Source of the DNA: Methylobacterium sp. 2A
GTDB taxonomy: Bacteria; Pseudomonadota; Alphaproteobacteria; Rhizobiales; Beijerinckiaceae
Length of the DNA stretch: 64,000 nucleotides
Direction: 5' to 3'
NCBI RefSeq assembly: GCF_009806555.1
Contig: NZ_VUOK01000061.1
Coordinates: forward strand, 62,001-126,000
The notes under the pieces were generated by a model. That model was not told the origin of the DNA. It saw only the letters and a program-made list of their open reading frames with translations, and made no database searches. Below, piece by piece: positions 32,440 to 41,616 of the stretch. The translations under genes were made by a program, and so were the position numbers. The first letter of the stretch is position 1, and every line of letters starts with the position of its first letter.

Positions 32440-34386
32440 ATGCAGCAGCGCCACTACAAGACCGCGGTGATGGTGGCCCACGACCTCGCGGCGACCGCCG
32501 CCGCCGTGGTGCTCACCTTCCTGTTCCGATTCCAGGGCGGGATGCTGGACGAGCGCCTGCATGCCCTGCCCCTGCTGCTGCCGCCGTTCCTGGTCTTCGC
32601 GGGCCTCGTCTACGGGCGCTTCCGGCTCTACCGGACCAAGTGGCGCTTCGCCTCCCTGCAGGATCTGGCCGGCATCGTCCGGGCGGCGAGCGTGCTGGCG
32701 CTCGCCCTGCTGGTGACCGACTGGGTCCTGGTCTCGGCCGACCTCTACGGGTTCTACTTCTTCGGCAAGATCGCGATCCTGCTCTACTGGGTCCTGCAGA
32801 TCTTCTTCCTCGGCGGCGCGCGGCTCGCGTTCCGCTACCTCAAGGACACGCGCTCCCGGCAATCGAGCGCCCGGGCCGCCACCGTGCCGACACTGCTCCT
32901 CGGGCGCGGGGCCGATATCGACGTGCTGATCCGGGCGATCGAGGCGGGCTCGGTGAAGAAGCTCGCGCCCCGGGGCATCCTCTCGCCGCGGGCGGACGAG
33001 CGCGGCCAGTTCATGCGCGGGGTGCCGGTGCTCGGCGGCTTCCCCGATCTGGAACGGGTGGTGGCCGAGCTCGCGTCCCGGGGGGAGCCGGTGCGGCGCC
33101 TCGTGGCGACGCCGAGCGCCCTCGTGCCGGAGGCTTCGCCCGACGACCTGATCGCCCGCGCCCGCCGGCTCGGCCTGCCGCTCGCCCGGGTGGCCAGCCT
33201 CGGCGAGGGTGCGCAGGGGCCGGAACTGGCGCCGCTGGAGATCGAGGATCTGCTCCTGCGCCCGACCGTGCCCATCGACCGGGCGCGCCTGGAGGCGTTC
33301 CTCACCGGCCGCCGGGTGGTGGTGACGGGCGGCGGCGGCTCGATCGGCTCCGAGATCTGCCTGCGCGCCGTGGCATTCGGGGCCGCCGCCGTGCTGGTGC
33401 TCGACGCCTCGGAGCCGGCTCTGCACGGCATCCTCACGCACCCGGCGATCCTGGCCGCGGAGGCCGAGGTGACCGGTGTTCTGGCCGATATCCGCGACCG
33501 GGCGCGCACGCATCAGGTGATCGCGGAGTTCCGGCCGGATTACGTGCTCCACGCCGCCGCGCTGAAGCAGGTGCCCTACCTGGAGCGGGACTGGCAGGAG
33601 GGCATCAAGACCAACGTGTTCGGCTCGATCAACGTCGCCGAGGCCGCGGTGGCGGCCAGCGCCCGGGCGCTGGTGATGATCTCCACCGACAAGGCGATCG
33701 AACCGGTCTCGCAGCTCGGCGTCACCAAGCGTTTCGCCGAGATGGTCGCGCAGGCGCTGGATGCCGAGCAATCCGCCCGTCCGGGTCACCCCACCCGGCT
33801 GATCGCCGTCCGGTTCGGCAACGTCCTGGGCTCGGCCGGCTCGGTGGTGCCGGTGTTCAAGGCGCAGATCGCCCGGGGCGGACCGGTGACGGTGACCGAT
33901 CCCGAGATGGTCCGCTACTTCATGACCGTGCGCGAGGCCTGCGACCTCGTCCTGACGGCGGCCTCCCACGCCGATGGCGAGGCCCGCACCGCGCCGGATT
34001 CCGAGCGCGCCGCGGTCTACGTGCTCAAGATGGGCCAGCCGGTGCGGATCGCCGACCTCGCCGAGCGGATGATCCGGCTGGCCGGCTTCGAGCCCGGGAC
34101 GGAGATCGAGATCGCCTTCACCGGCGCGCGGCCCGGCGAGCGGCTGAACGAGATCCTGTTCGCCCGGGAGGAGCCGCGCGTCGCGCTCGCCGGGATCGAC
34201 GGCGTGATGGCGGCGCGCCCGATCTTCGCCGACCGGGCGCGGCTCGATGCCTGGGTGGCCGAGTTGCGCGCCGCGGTGGCGGCCGACGACCGGGCGGCCG
34301 CGGAGGCGGTGTTCGAGGCGGCGGTGCCGCATTTTCGCGAGCGCCACGCGCGGCCGGTGGAACGCGCCGCGCCGGCGGCCGCGTGA
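32440..34386 (+). CDS. CapD/WbpM-family nucleotide-sugar dehydratase/epimerase
   Basis: 648 aa polysaccharide biosynthesis protein. The N-terminus has about four membrane helices (residues 1-120), then a CoA-binding-like domain. The catalytic Rossmann domain begins at about residue 290 with VVVTGGGGSIGSEICLRA. YVLHAAALKQVPYLERDWQE and STDKAIEPVSQLGVTKRF are typical of the UDP-GlcNAc 4,6-dehydratase group. Such enzymes supply modified sugars for exopolysaccharide or O-antigen. The epimerase and glycosyltransferase genes across the convergent repeat are likely part of the same surface-sugar function. Confidence 0.92.
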   Translation: MQQRHYKTAVMVAHDLAATAAAVVLTFLFRFQGGMLDERLHALPLLLPPFLVFAGLVYGRFRLYRTKWRFASLQDLAGIVRAASVLALALLVTDWVLVSADLYGFYFFGKIAILLYWVLQIFFLGGARLAFRYLKDTRSRQSSARAATVPTLLLGRGADIDVLIRAIEAGSVKKLAPRGILSPRADERGQFMRGVPVLGGFPDLERVVAELASRGEPVRRLVATPSALVPEASPDDLIARARRLGLPLARVASLGEGAQGPELAPLEIEDLLLRPTVPIDRARLEAFLTGRRVVVTGGGGSIGSEICLRAVAFGAAAVLVLDASEPALHGILTHPAILAAEAEVTGVLADIRDRARTHQVIAEFRPDYVLHAAALKQVPYLERDWQEGIKTNVFGSINVAEAAVAASARALVMISTDKAIEPVSQLGVTKRFAEMVAQALDAEQSARPGHPTRLIAVRFGNVLGSAGSVVPVFKAQIARGGPVTVTDPEMVRYFMTVREACDLVLTAASHADGEARTAPDSERAAVYVLKMGQPVRIADLAERMIRLAGFEPGTEIEIAFTGARPGERLNEILFAREEPRVALAGIDGVMAARPIFADRARLDAWVAELRAAVAADDRAAAEAVFEAAVPHFRERHARPVERAAPAAA

Positions 34387-34389
34387 CCG

Positions 34390-34490
34390 GGTTTCGAAAG
34401 GGATCATCCCTTTCGTGGGTCCAGGGCAAAGCCCTGGAATGTTCGTCGGGCTCTGCCCGGCACCCGCCAAAGGGATGATCCCTTTGGAAT
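34390..34490. repeat. four-hairpin intergenic repeat (complete copy)
   Basis: The order is GAAAGGGATCATCCCTTTC, CCAGGGCAAAGCCCTGG, CGGGCTCTGCCCGG and CAAAGGGATGATCCCTTTGG. The outer two hairpins are also complementary to each other, so the whole element can fold as one stem. It fills the gap between the convergent CapD-like and epimerase genes exactly and probably ends both transcripts. Confidence 0.85.
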
Positions 34491-34491
34491 C

Positions 34492-35412
34492 TCAGCCGCC
34501 CGCCTGCGCCAGCCGCGCCAACCCGTCCCGGGTCGATCCAGCCGGCTGCCAGCCCAGCGCTACCAGCCCGTCGGCGCGGGCCACCAGCCCTTCGGCGATG
34601 CGGGCGAACTGCTCGTCTCGGCCGGTCATCCGGCAGGCCAGCTTGAGCAGGCCGGCCGGCACCGGGATCAGCCCCGGCCCGCGGCCGAGGCCCGCGCGGA
34701 GCGCCGCGATCATCTCGGGCAGGCTGAGCGGATCGGGGTCGGCGGCGATCAGCGCCCTGTTCAAGGGGCCGGGCGCCCGCAGGACCGTGTCCACGGCTGC
34801 CGACAGGCTCTCCAGGGCGATCAGCGAGCGCCGGGCCGCGAGGCCGCCGAGCGGCAGCCAGTAGGGGCTGCGGGCGAGCCGCAGGAGCGCGGCCATGTTG
34901 CCCTTCACCCCCGCGCCGTAGACCAGGACCGGGCGCAGGGCGACCCAGTCGAGTCCGGTCTCGGCGAGCGCCCGCTCGGCCTCCAGCTTGGAGCGGCCGT
35001 AGGCGTCGGTCGGCGCCGCGGGATCGCCCTCCCCGACCGCGCCCGGCGCGCTCGGGCCGACCTGGGCGCGGATCGAGGACAGGAACACGAACCGGCGCAC
35101 CTTTGCGCGCGCCGCCGCCTCCGCGAGCTTGCGCGTCGCCTCGGTGTTGAGCGTGCGGTAATCGTCCTCCGGGGCGCCCGACATGGCATGCGCGAGGCCC
35201 GCCGAATGCACCACCGCGTCGACGCCGGCGAGCGCGGCGGCCATGTTGATCGGGCGCGTCAGGTCACCCACCACCGCGCTGGCGGCGCCCTCCGGCAGGG
35301 CGGTGGGCCGGCGCAGCAGCACCCGCACCCGGTAGCCGCGGGCGGTGAGGTCGGCGAGCAGGTGGCGGCCGATGAAGCCGGTCGCCCCGGTGAGCGCGAT
35401 CAGTCCGGTCAC
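34492..35412 (-). CDS. NAD-dependent epimerase/dehydratase
   Basis: 306 aa extended short-chain dehydrogenase. TGATGFIGRHLLADL near the start is the NAD-binding Gly motif, with VVHSAGLAHA, the catalytic S in VFLSSIRAQVG and YGRSK (YxxxK). It resembles enzymes that modify nucleotide sugars attached to polyprenyl carriers. The start codon is GTG, overlapping the glycosyltransferase stop as GTGA, so the two are translationally coupled. Confidence 0.85.
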   Translation of the reverse strand: MTGLIALTGATGFIGRHLLADLTARGYRVRVLLRRPTALPEGAASAVVGDLTRPINMAAALAGVDAVVHSAGLAHAMSGAPEDDYRTLNTEATRKLAEAAARAKVRRFVFLSSIRAQVGPSAPGAVGEGDPAAPTDAYGRSKLEAERALAETGLDWVALRPVLVYGAGVKGNMAALLRLARSPYWLPLGGLAARRSLIALESLSAAVDTVLRAPGPLNRALIAADPDPLSLPEMIAALRAGLGRGPGLIPVPAGLLKLACRMTGRDEQFARIAEGLVARADGLVALGWQPAGSTRDGLARLAQAGG

Positions 35413-36440
35413 GGGTGGGCGGCACCTTCGGAGGCCGGCGCCGGGGCGCGGGCGAAGCGGCGGAGCAGGAGGGCGACCAGGGCGAGCCCGGCCGCCAGCG
35501 CCGCGAGGGTGACCGGCCAGGACGGCCAAAACAAGGTCGCGGCGGCGAGCGCCGCGAGCGCGAGGTTGACCGCGAAGACCCGCCCCACCACCCCCGGGAC
35601 GCCAAGGCCGTTCACAGTCGCCCGCTGGTAGAAGTGGCTCCGGTGCGCCTCCCAGATCCGCTCCCTCCGGCCGGCCCGGGCGGCGAGCGTCAGGCTGGCA
35701 TCGGCGAGGTAGGTGAGCGGCAGCAGCAGGGCCGCCGCGAGGTTCCCCGCCACCGCGAGATGCCAGAGCAGCCACGCGGTGACGAGCCCGATCGGCAGCG
35801 CGCCGACATCCCCGAGGAAGAGTTTTGCCACCGGCCGGTTGAACGGCGCGAAACCCAACACCGCGCCGAGTAGGCAGGCCGCCACCAGCGCCGGCAGCGG
35901 CGGCAGGAGCCCGGCGAGGCCGAACAGAAGGAGGGCGCCGGAGACCGGGACGATCTCCGCCACGATCATCCAGTCGAGCCCGTCCATGAAGTTCGTGAGG
36001 TTCACGAACCACAGGCCGGCGACGAGGGCGAGGCCGCGTTCGAACCCGAGCGGGAGGCCGGGCAGAAGCCTTCCGTCCAGGTGCCAGACCAGCAGGCCGA
36101 CCGCCACGGCCTGCGCGACGAGCCGAAGGCCGGCCGGCAGCGGGCGCACGTCGTCCACGGCCCCCAGGAGTGCCAGGGCGAGCGTGCAGCCGGCGAGCCA
36201 GATCCAGTCCGGCCGGCCGCCGATCTCCGGGGCCGCGATCAGCAGGCCCGAGATGGTGACGAGCGCCGTCACCACGGCGATCCCGCCGCCCTGCGGGGTC
36301 GGCACCGTGTGGCTGGAGCGGGCGTTCGGCCGCGCCAGGGCGTAGCGCTGCAGCAGCGGGAACAGGCGCAGGATCAGCCCGGCCGCGAGGCCGGCGGCGA
36401 GCGGAACGGCGAGGAGGAGAATCGTGGGCAGGGCGTCCAT
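35409..36440 (-). CDS. polyprenyl-phosphate GlcNAc/sugar-1-phosphate transferase, WecA/MraY family
   Basis: 343 aa with about ten hydrophobic helices. Catalytic motifs: GAVDDVRPL (Mg-binding DD), LTNFMDGLDWM (NxxNxxDGxD-type) and HRSHFYQRA at the C-terminal end. It transfers a sugar-1-phosphate to undecaprenyl phosphate at the inner membrane, the first step of a surface polysaccharide. The ATG at 36440 is used; a GTG at 36458 would add six residues. It forms an operon with the downstream epimerase. Confidence 0.88.
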   Translation of the reverse strand: MDALPTILLLAVPLAAGLAAGLILRLFPLLQRYALARPNARSSHTVPTPQGGGIAVVTALVTISGLLIAAPEIGGRPDWIWLAGCTLALALLGAVDDVRPLPAGLRLVAQAVAVGLLVWHLDGRLLPGLPLGFERGLALVAGLWFVNLTNFMDGLDWMIVAEIVPVSGALLLFGLAGLLPPLPALVAACLLGAVLGFAPFNRPVAKLFLGDVGALPIGLVTAWLLWHLAVAGNLAAALLLPLTYLADASLTLAARAGRRERIWEAHRSHFYQRATVNGLGVPGVVGRVFAVNLALAALAAATLFWPSWPVTLAALAAGLALVALLLRRFARAPAPASEGAAHP

Positions 36441-36618
36441 AGCTGTATGCGCCGTCACGGATAGGAGGGATCGCCCGGCGCCGAGGGCATCGGATGCGTG
36501 GTCCGGAGGATCGAGAGCGCCGTCCCCGTGTCAGGAACCGGACAAGGTGGCAGCGCGGACAAGATATTCGGCCGGCGCCTCGTAAAGGGGCCGGCGGCCA
36601 CTTTCCCACGCGCGGCCT

Positions 36619-37188
36619 TCAATGGCCTGAGGCCTCGACGCGATGGATTTCGTTCACGAGCGTCGCATACGCGAAGTCGATCGTCGGCGGGGCCGCTGGG
36701 GCTGCCCAACGCTCTCCGTGGGCGAGAAAATCGCGATACGCGATGACCTCCCACAGGTCCTTGCGTGGATCGGCGCGGCTCCCGGATGTCACCGCCAGGA
36801 GGCGCCTGTAGCCGCCGAGGTTAGAGAAGTCCGCCGTCGTCCGAGCGAGATCCTCCCGGTGGGCGGAGAAGGGGAAGTTCGGTTCGTAATGCCTGTTCAG
36901 GACATGGCGCACCTTGCTCGATGCCATCTGGAGCAGCCGGAACAGATCCGCCTCGAAGGACGACACGAGGTCCGTGAAGCCCTGCCGACGGATCTGCCGC
37001 CCCACCCGCTCGAAGTGCTCCTGGATCCCCTTCCGGCGATCCTTCACGACGTCGCCGACCGGGACGCCGAGACGGCCGAGGAATTCCACCGAGGCACTCG
37101 GCCGCAGCGCGGCTTGCCTGGCAAAGGCATGCGCCCCCAGCTGAGATTGGAGGGCGCTATACGAGGCGTCGAGCTGGCGCCCACTCAA
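36619..37188 (-). CDS. HEPN-like hypothetical protein
   Basis: 189 aa, no certain family. Mostly helical, with the motif YRDFLAHGERW near residue 155. It fits the R-x4-H pattern of HEPN ribonucleases and resembles RiboL-PSP-HEPN proteins, though this single motif is weak evidence. Its ATG overlaps the stop of the upstream gene by four bases. Base composition of the two genes is visibly lower in GC than the flanking genes, which suggests acquisition. Confidence 0.65.
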   Translation of the reverse strand: MSGRQLDASYSALQSQLGAHAFARQAALRPSASVEFLGRLGVPVGDVVKDRRKGIQEHFERVGRQIRRQGFTDLVSSFEADLFRLLQMASSKVRHVLNRHYEPNFPFSAHREDLARTTADFSNLGGYRRLLAVTSGSRADPRKDLWEVIAYRDFLAHGERWAAPAAPPTIDFAYATLVNEIHRVEASGH

Positions 37189-37667
37189 ATCCCGGGCCCC
37201 GATTGCAGGCTGTAGGCCGCGAGGAGATCGTCCAGCGTCGCCTCGAAGGTTTCCTTCGTCAGAACGGTCGCCCGTCTGCGCTCCGAAGGCTTGACGAGGT
37301 TCCAGATCGGCTGGTCTGGAGGCCCAGTCAGCACCAGAAACAACGGATCGCCGCTACCCAGGTGAGACATATCGATCCTGCCAAGGGCGCCGATAACGAC
37401 CGTGCCCTTGGGGTCGAGGCGCACGGTTTCTGCCCCAATCTCAATGTCCAGCACGTCAATCTCGTAAGGCCCTGTGGCCTCCTCGTGTACCGGCTTCGGG
37501 ACTCGCTTGAGGACGAGGCTGCCGTCATCGAGGTAAGGTTTCAGCCACGTGGCGATATCATCGTAGAGCTTGGATACCGCTGCCTTCCACTTGGCGACGA
37601 TATCAGCGGGCTCTTCTCGGTATCCGCGTGGATCCTTCAGGCGCTCGATCGTCTCTCTCAAGGCCAT
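37185..37667 (-). CDS. hypothetical protein, partner of the HEPN-like gene
   Basis: 160 aa from the ATG at 37665-37667; an in-frame start 17 codons upstream lies within a tandem repeat (CGCCGCCAAGGCACG twice) and looks less likely. The sequence MALRETIERLKDPRGYREEP followed by a charged alpha/beta domain (LDIEIGAETVRLDPKGTVVI) is not one I recognise. The four-base overlap with the downstream HEPN-like gene means they are made together, as in toxin-antitoxin or defence cassettes. Confidence 0.6.
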   Translation of the reverse strand: MALRETIERLKDPRGYREEPADIVAKWKAAVSKLYDDIATWLKPYLDDGSLVLKRVPKPVHEEATGPYEIDVLDIEIGAETVRLDPKGTVVIGALGRIDMSHLGSGDPLFLVLTGPPDQPIWNLVKPSERRRATVLTKETFEATLDDLLAAYSLQSGPGI

Positions 37668-37917
37668 GGCAGCCGCCCTCCGATCCACGCGCCGCCAAGG
37701 CACGCGCCGCCAAGGCACGGCTGGGCGGCCGCAGGCAAATGGACACGAATCCGATATGCCCGGCGATGGGGGCCGCGTCTATTTCACCCCCGTTCCAACC
37801 CCCGTTTTAGAGCATCGTATCGGCCCCTGGAACAGACGCGACGTTCGAGATCCTTGCGAAATCCCTGCTTGTGCATTGTCCCGAGAGCGGGAGGCCACCT
37901 GCAGGATGATGCTCGGT

Positions 37918-39603
37918 TCACGCGGCCCGGACCGTCGCCAGGAACCGGCCGACCTCGGCGGTGAGATGCTCGGATTGCCGCGACATCGCGGCGGCGGCAT
38001 CGAGCACCTGGGCGGCCGCCGCGCCGGTCTCCTCGGCGGCCCGGGCGAGATTCGCGATCGTGCCGGTCACCGCACCGGTGCCGGCCGCGGCCTCCGCGAC
38101 GTTGCGGACGATCTCCCGGGTCGTGGCCCCCTGCTGCTCCACCGCCGCCGCGATGCTCGCCGCCACGCCGTCGATCTCCCGGATGCGCCGGCCGATCCCG
38201 TCGATCGCGGCCGCGGCCTCGCCGGTCGAGGCCTGGATCCGGTTGATCTGGCCGGTGATCTCCTCGGTGGCCTTCGCGGTCTGCTCGGCGAGCGCCTTCA
38301 CCTCGGCGGCCACCACCGCGAAGCCGCGCCCCGCCTCGCCGGCGCGCGCAGCCTCGATCGTGGCATTGAGCGCCAGCAGGTTGGTCTGCGCGGCGATCGA
38401 GGCGATCATCGCCACCACGTCGCCCACCTTGGCTGCCGCCGTGCTGAGATCATCCACCCGCGCCGCCGTCTCGCTGGCCTCGGTCACCGCCGTGCGGGCG
38501 AGTTCCGCCGAGCCGCCGACCTGCCGGCCGATTTCCCGGACCGAGGAACCGAGCTCCTCGGCCGCCGCCGCCACGGTGCTGACGTTGGCGGAGGCCTCGC
38601 CCGCGGCCGCCGCCACCGTGCCGGATTGCGTGGCCGAATCGGCTGCGCTGCCGCTCATGGACCGGGCGGTCGCTTCGAGCTCCGTCGCGGCCGCCGACAC
38701 GCTGCCGACGATCCCGCCGATCGCCCGCTCGAAGGCGTCCGCCATGGATCGGGTCGTCGACCGGCGCTGGGCCTCGGCGTCCGCGCGGGCGCGGGCGGTC
38801 TCCCGTTCGAGGGCATGGGTGCGGATAAGGGCGTCGCGGAACACGACCAGCGCGCCGGCCAGGACGCCGATCTCGTCGCGACGTGCCCGTCCCGGGATGT
38901 CGGTCTCGGTCTCGCCGGCGGCGAGCCGCTGCGTCACCGCGGAGATCGCCCGCAGCGGACGGCTGACGCCCCTCGTCATCAGGAGTATCGCGCCGAGGGC
39001 CACCGCGAGGGCGAGGCCGGCGAGCGCCAGCGTGTTCCGGACCGCGTTCGTGTAGGTCTCATCGATCTGGACGCCGCTGGTCCGGGACTCGGCCGCGTTC
39101 AGACCGACGAGCTTCTCCCAGTCCGCCATGATGGCGGCGATGCTGTCCGACATTGCCGTGTTGTAGATCCGCTGCCCGGCGGGCACGTCGCCCGCCACGG
39201 CGGCGGCCACGGCCTGCCGCTGCTGGTCGGCATAGGTGGCGAGGTGCCGCCGGAACTCCGCGTAGGTCTCGCGCTCCGCCCTGGAGAGCGGCAAGGCCTC
39301 GTAGCGGGCGATCTGGGCGGCGAGCAGCGCGTCGCGCTTGGCGATCTGGCTCTCGACCAATGTCCGTTGCGCCGGCGTGTCCGCGGTGATCAGGCGATTG
39401 CCGTTGACCCGCTGCCGCATGATGTTGATGCCGATCCAGCCCAGCGTGTCGGTCGCGGGGACGCGGACATCGCGCAGCTCGCCCGCCGTGGCGGCGACCC
39501 GGTTCAGCTCCGTCAGCGACAGGCTGCTCGTCGCGGCGATCACGAGGATCAGGGCGGCGACGCATCCCCCGAGCTTGGCCGCGATGGAGAAGCCCTTGCG
39601 CAT
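37918..39603 (-). CDS. methyl-accepting chemotaxis protein, copy 1
   Basis: 561 aa. Two transmembrane segments (about residues 12-30 and 192-210) frame a four-helix-bundle periplasmic sensor of about 160 aa. They are followed by a HAMP domain (RGVSRPLRAISAVTQRLAAG) and a long coiled-coil signalling domain. The tip sequence is AAQTNLLALNATIEAARAGE, interacting with CheA/CheW. The C-terminus ends in GRFLATVRAA, without the NWETF-type pentapeptide for CheR. The sensor ligand is unknown. Confidence 0.92.
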   Translation of the reverse strand: MRKGFSIAAKLGGCVAALILVIAATSSLSLTELNRVAATAGELRDVRVPATDTLGWIGINIMRQRVNGNRLITADTPAQRTLVESQIAKRDALLAAQIARYEALPLSRAERETYAEFRRHLATYADQQRQAVAAAVAGDVPAGQRIYNTAMSDSIAAIMADWEKLVGLNAAESRTSGVQIDETYTNAVRNTLALAGLALAVALGAILLMTRGVSRPLRAISAVTQRLAAGETETDIPGRARRDEIGVLAGALVVFRDALIRTHALERETARARADAEAQRRSTTRSMADAFERAIGGIVGSVSAAATELEATARSMSGSAADSATQSGTVAAAAGEASANVSTVAAAAEELGSSVREIGRQVGGSAELARTAVTEASETAARVDDLSTAAAKVGDVVAMIASIAAQTNLLALNATIEAARAGEAGRGFAVVAAEVKALAEQTAKATEEITGQINRIQASTGEAAAAIDGIGRRIREIDGVAASIAAAVEQQGATTREIVRNVAEAAAGTGAVTGTIANLARAAEETGAAAAQVLDAAAAMSRQSEHLTAEVGRFLATVRAA

Positions 39604-39710
39604 GCCGATACCCCCTCGGTCCGCCGAGCGATCAGACTCGGGACGCGATCAGGATTTCTCGCATAGGGTCACGGCACGGTCCAGCTTGGCCGGCGTCTCC
39701 GAGGCCGCGC

Positions 39711-41390
39711 TCAGGCCGCCCGTACCGTCGCCAGGAACCGGCTGACCTCGGCGGCCAGATGGTCGGATTGCCGCGCCATCTCCGTGGCGGCCCCGAGCGC
39801 CTGGGCGGCCGCCGTGCCAGTCTCCTCGGCGGCCTCGGCGAAGGTTGCGATCGTGCCCGTGACGGCGCCGGTGCCGACCGCCGCCTGCGCGACGTTGCGG
39901 ACGATCTCCTGGGTGGCGGCCCCCTGCTGCTCCACCGCCGCCGCGATGCGCGTCGCCACGCCGTCGATCTCGCGGATGCGTTGGCCGATCCCATCGATCG
40001 CCGCCGCCGCCCGCCCCGTCGAACTCTGAATCCGGCCGATCTGTCCGGTGATCTCCTCGGTCGCCTTCGCGGTCTGCTCGGCGAGCGCCTTGACCTCGCT
40101 GGCCACCACCGCGAAGCCGCGGCCCGCCGCGCCCGCGCGCGCCGCCTCGATCGTGGCATTGAGCGCCAGCAGGTTGGTCTGCGCGGCGATCCCGGAGATC
40201 AGCGCGACCACGTCGCTCACCGTCGCAGCCGCGGCGCTCAGATCCTGCACCAACGCCGCCGTCTCGCTGGCCTCGGTCACCGCCGTCCGGGCGAGCTGCG
40301 CCGAGCCGCTGACCTGGCGGCCGATTTCCTCGACGGAGGAACCCAGCTCCTCGGCCGCCGCGGCCACGGTGTTGACGTTGGCCGCCGCCTCGCCCGCCGC
40401 GGAAGCGGCCGAGCTCCACTGCCCGGAGGATTTCGCCGCGCTCGCCGTCAGGGACCGGGCCGTCGCCTCCAGGGCGGCCGCGGAGGTGGAGACGCTGCCG
40501 ACGATCGTGCCGACCGCCTGCTCGAAGGCGTCGGCCATCACCGCCGTGGTCGCGCGGCGCTCGCTGTCGATCTGGGCCTGGGCCGAGGCGGCCTCGAGGG
40601 TGCGGGTCCGGATCAGGCTGTCGCGGAAGATCACGACCGCGCCGGCCAGCCGGCCGATCTCGTCGCTGCGTTGCTGCTCGGGAATCGCCCCTTCCATGTC
40701 GCCGCCGGCCAGACGCTGCGTTGCCCGCGTGATGGACGCGAGAGGCCGGCTGACGCCGCGCATGACGAGCACGGTGGCGCCGGCCGCGACCAGGAGGGCG
40801 ATGGCGGCGAGCGCCAGCATCGACAGATTGGCTTGCTGATAGGTCTGCGCGAGCTCGACGCCGCTCGCCTTGCTCCCGGCGGCATTCAGCTCCACCAGGT
40901 GGTCCCAATCCGTCAGGACGTCGTTGATCCGGTCCGACATCGTCGCGTTGAAGTGGTGGAGCCCCGCAGGAGCGTCGCCCGCCGCGACCAGGGTCATGGC
41001 GCGGGCCTGCTCCGCGTCATAGGTCGCCATGTGCCGGCGCAGGCTGGCGAAGCTGTCGCGCTCGGGCTGGGACAGCGGCAGGTTTTCGAAGCGGGCGAAG
41101 TTCTCGGAGAGCTGCTGCGTGCGCTGGGCGATCTTAGCCTTCACCGCAATCCGCAGGTCATCCGTGTCGGCCGTGATCAGGCGCCCGCCATTGACCCGTA
41201 ACTGCATCACCAGGATGCCGATCCGCCCCAGCGTATCCGTCGCGGGCAGGCGGACGTCCCGCATCTCCGCCGCGGTGGTGTTGACGCTGCGCAGTTCCGC
41301 CAGCGCCAGGACGTAGGTCGCGACGATGAGGAGGACCAGCGCGGCCAGGCTGAGGCCGAGCTTGGTCGCGATCGTGATGCCGGCGCGCAT
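39711..41390 (-). CDS. methyl-accepting chemotaxis protein, copy 2
   Basis: 559 aa paralog of the next gene downstream. Sensor and HAMP domains are related but diverged, while the signalling domain is nearly the same (AAQTNLLALNATIEAARAGA, EEITGQIGRIQSSTGRAAAA). It ends in SRFLATVRAA like copy 1. The two genes are in tandem with about 107 bp between them. The high identity in the cytoplasmic part is consistent with a duplication or gene conversion. Confidence 0.92.
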   Translation of the reverse strand: MRAGITIATKLGLSLAALVLLIVATYVLALAELRSVNTTAAEMRDVRLPATDTLGRIGILVMQLRVNGGRLITADTDDLRIAVKAKIAQRTQQLSENFARFENLPLSQPERDSFASLRRHMATYDAEQARAMTLVAAGDAPAGLHHFNATMSDRINDVLTDWDHLVELNAAGSKASGVELAQTYQQANLSMLALAAIALLVAAGATVLVMRGVSRPLASITRATQRLAGGDMEGAIPEQQRSDEIGRLAGAVVIFRDSLIRTRTLEAASAQAQIDSERRATTAVMADAFEQAVGTIVGSVSTSAAALEATARSLTASAAKSSGQWSSAASAAGEAAANVNTVAAAAEELGSSVEEIGRQVSGSAQLARTAVTEASETAALVQDLSAAAATVSDVVALISGIAAQTNLLALNATIEAARAGAAGRGFAVVASEVKALAEQTAKATEEITGQIGRIQSSTGRAAAAIDGIGQRIREIDGVATRIAAAVEQQGAATQEIVRNVAQAAVGTGAVTGTIATFAEAAEETGTAAAQALGAATEMARQSDHLAAEVSRFLATVRAA

Positions 41391-41449
41391 GACGTCGTGA
41401 ACTCAATTCAGGGTAGAGTATCGGATTGCTTTCGCACGAAGCAGGCGCC

Positions 41450-41490
41450 GCGTATCACAGATTTCACGACGTGTGAAATCTGTGATACGC
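41450..41490. promoter_or_regulatory. 18-bp perfect inverted repeat
   Basis: GCGTATCACAGATTTCAC (41450-41467) and its exact reverse complement (41473-41490) flank a five-base spacer. It is about 60 bp upstream of the chemoreceptor start and about 130 bp downstream of ecm on the same strand. There is no run of T residues to suggest an intrinsic terminator, and the surrounding sequence is clearly AT-richer. It could be an operator, a terminator-like structure or a relic. Confidence 0.5.
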
Positions 41491-41513
41491 CCGGACCTGA
41501 AAGGTGAATGGAC

Positions 41514-41537
41514 TAAAATCTCGTCTCGGAGATTTTA
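41514..41537. terminator. AT-rich hairpin downstream of ecm
   Basis: TAAAATCTC (41514-41522) and GAGATTTTA (41529-41537) form a perfect 9-bp stem with a six-base loop. It lies about 80 bp past the ecm stop codon, which itself sits in an AT-rich stretch. It is a plausible terminator or mRNA-end structure for ecm, though it lacks a U-tract. Confidence 0.4.
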
Positions 41538-41616
41538 TAGCGCAGAAATCAAATATACCATCGCTTACGGTGTCGTCTTGGGACGGCATTTGGTATCGAA
41601 GAGGCGTAGAAATTTT

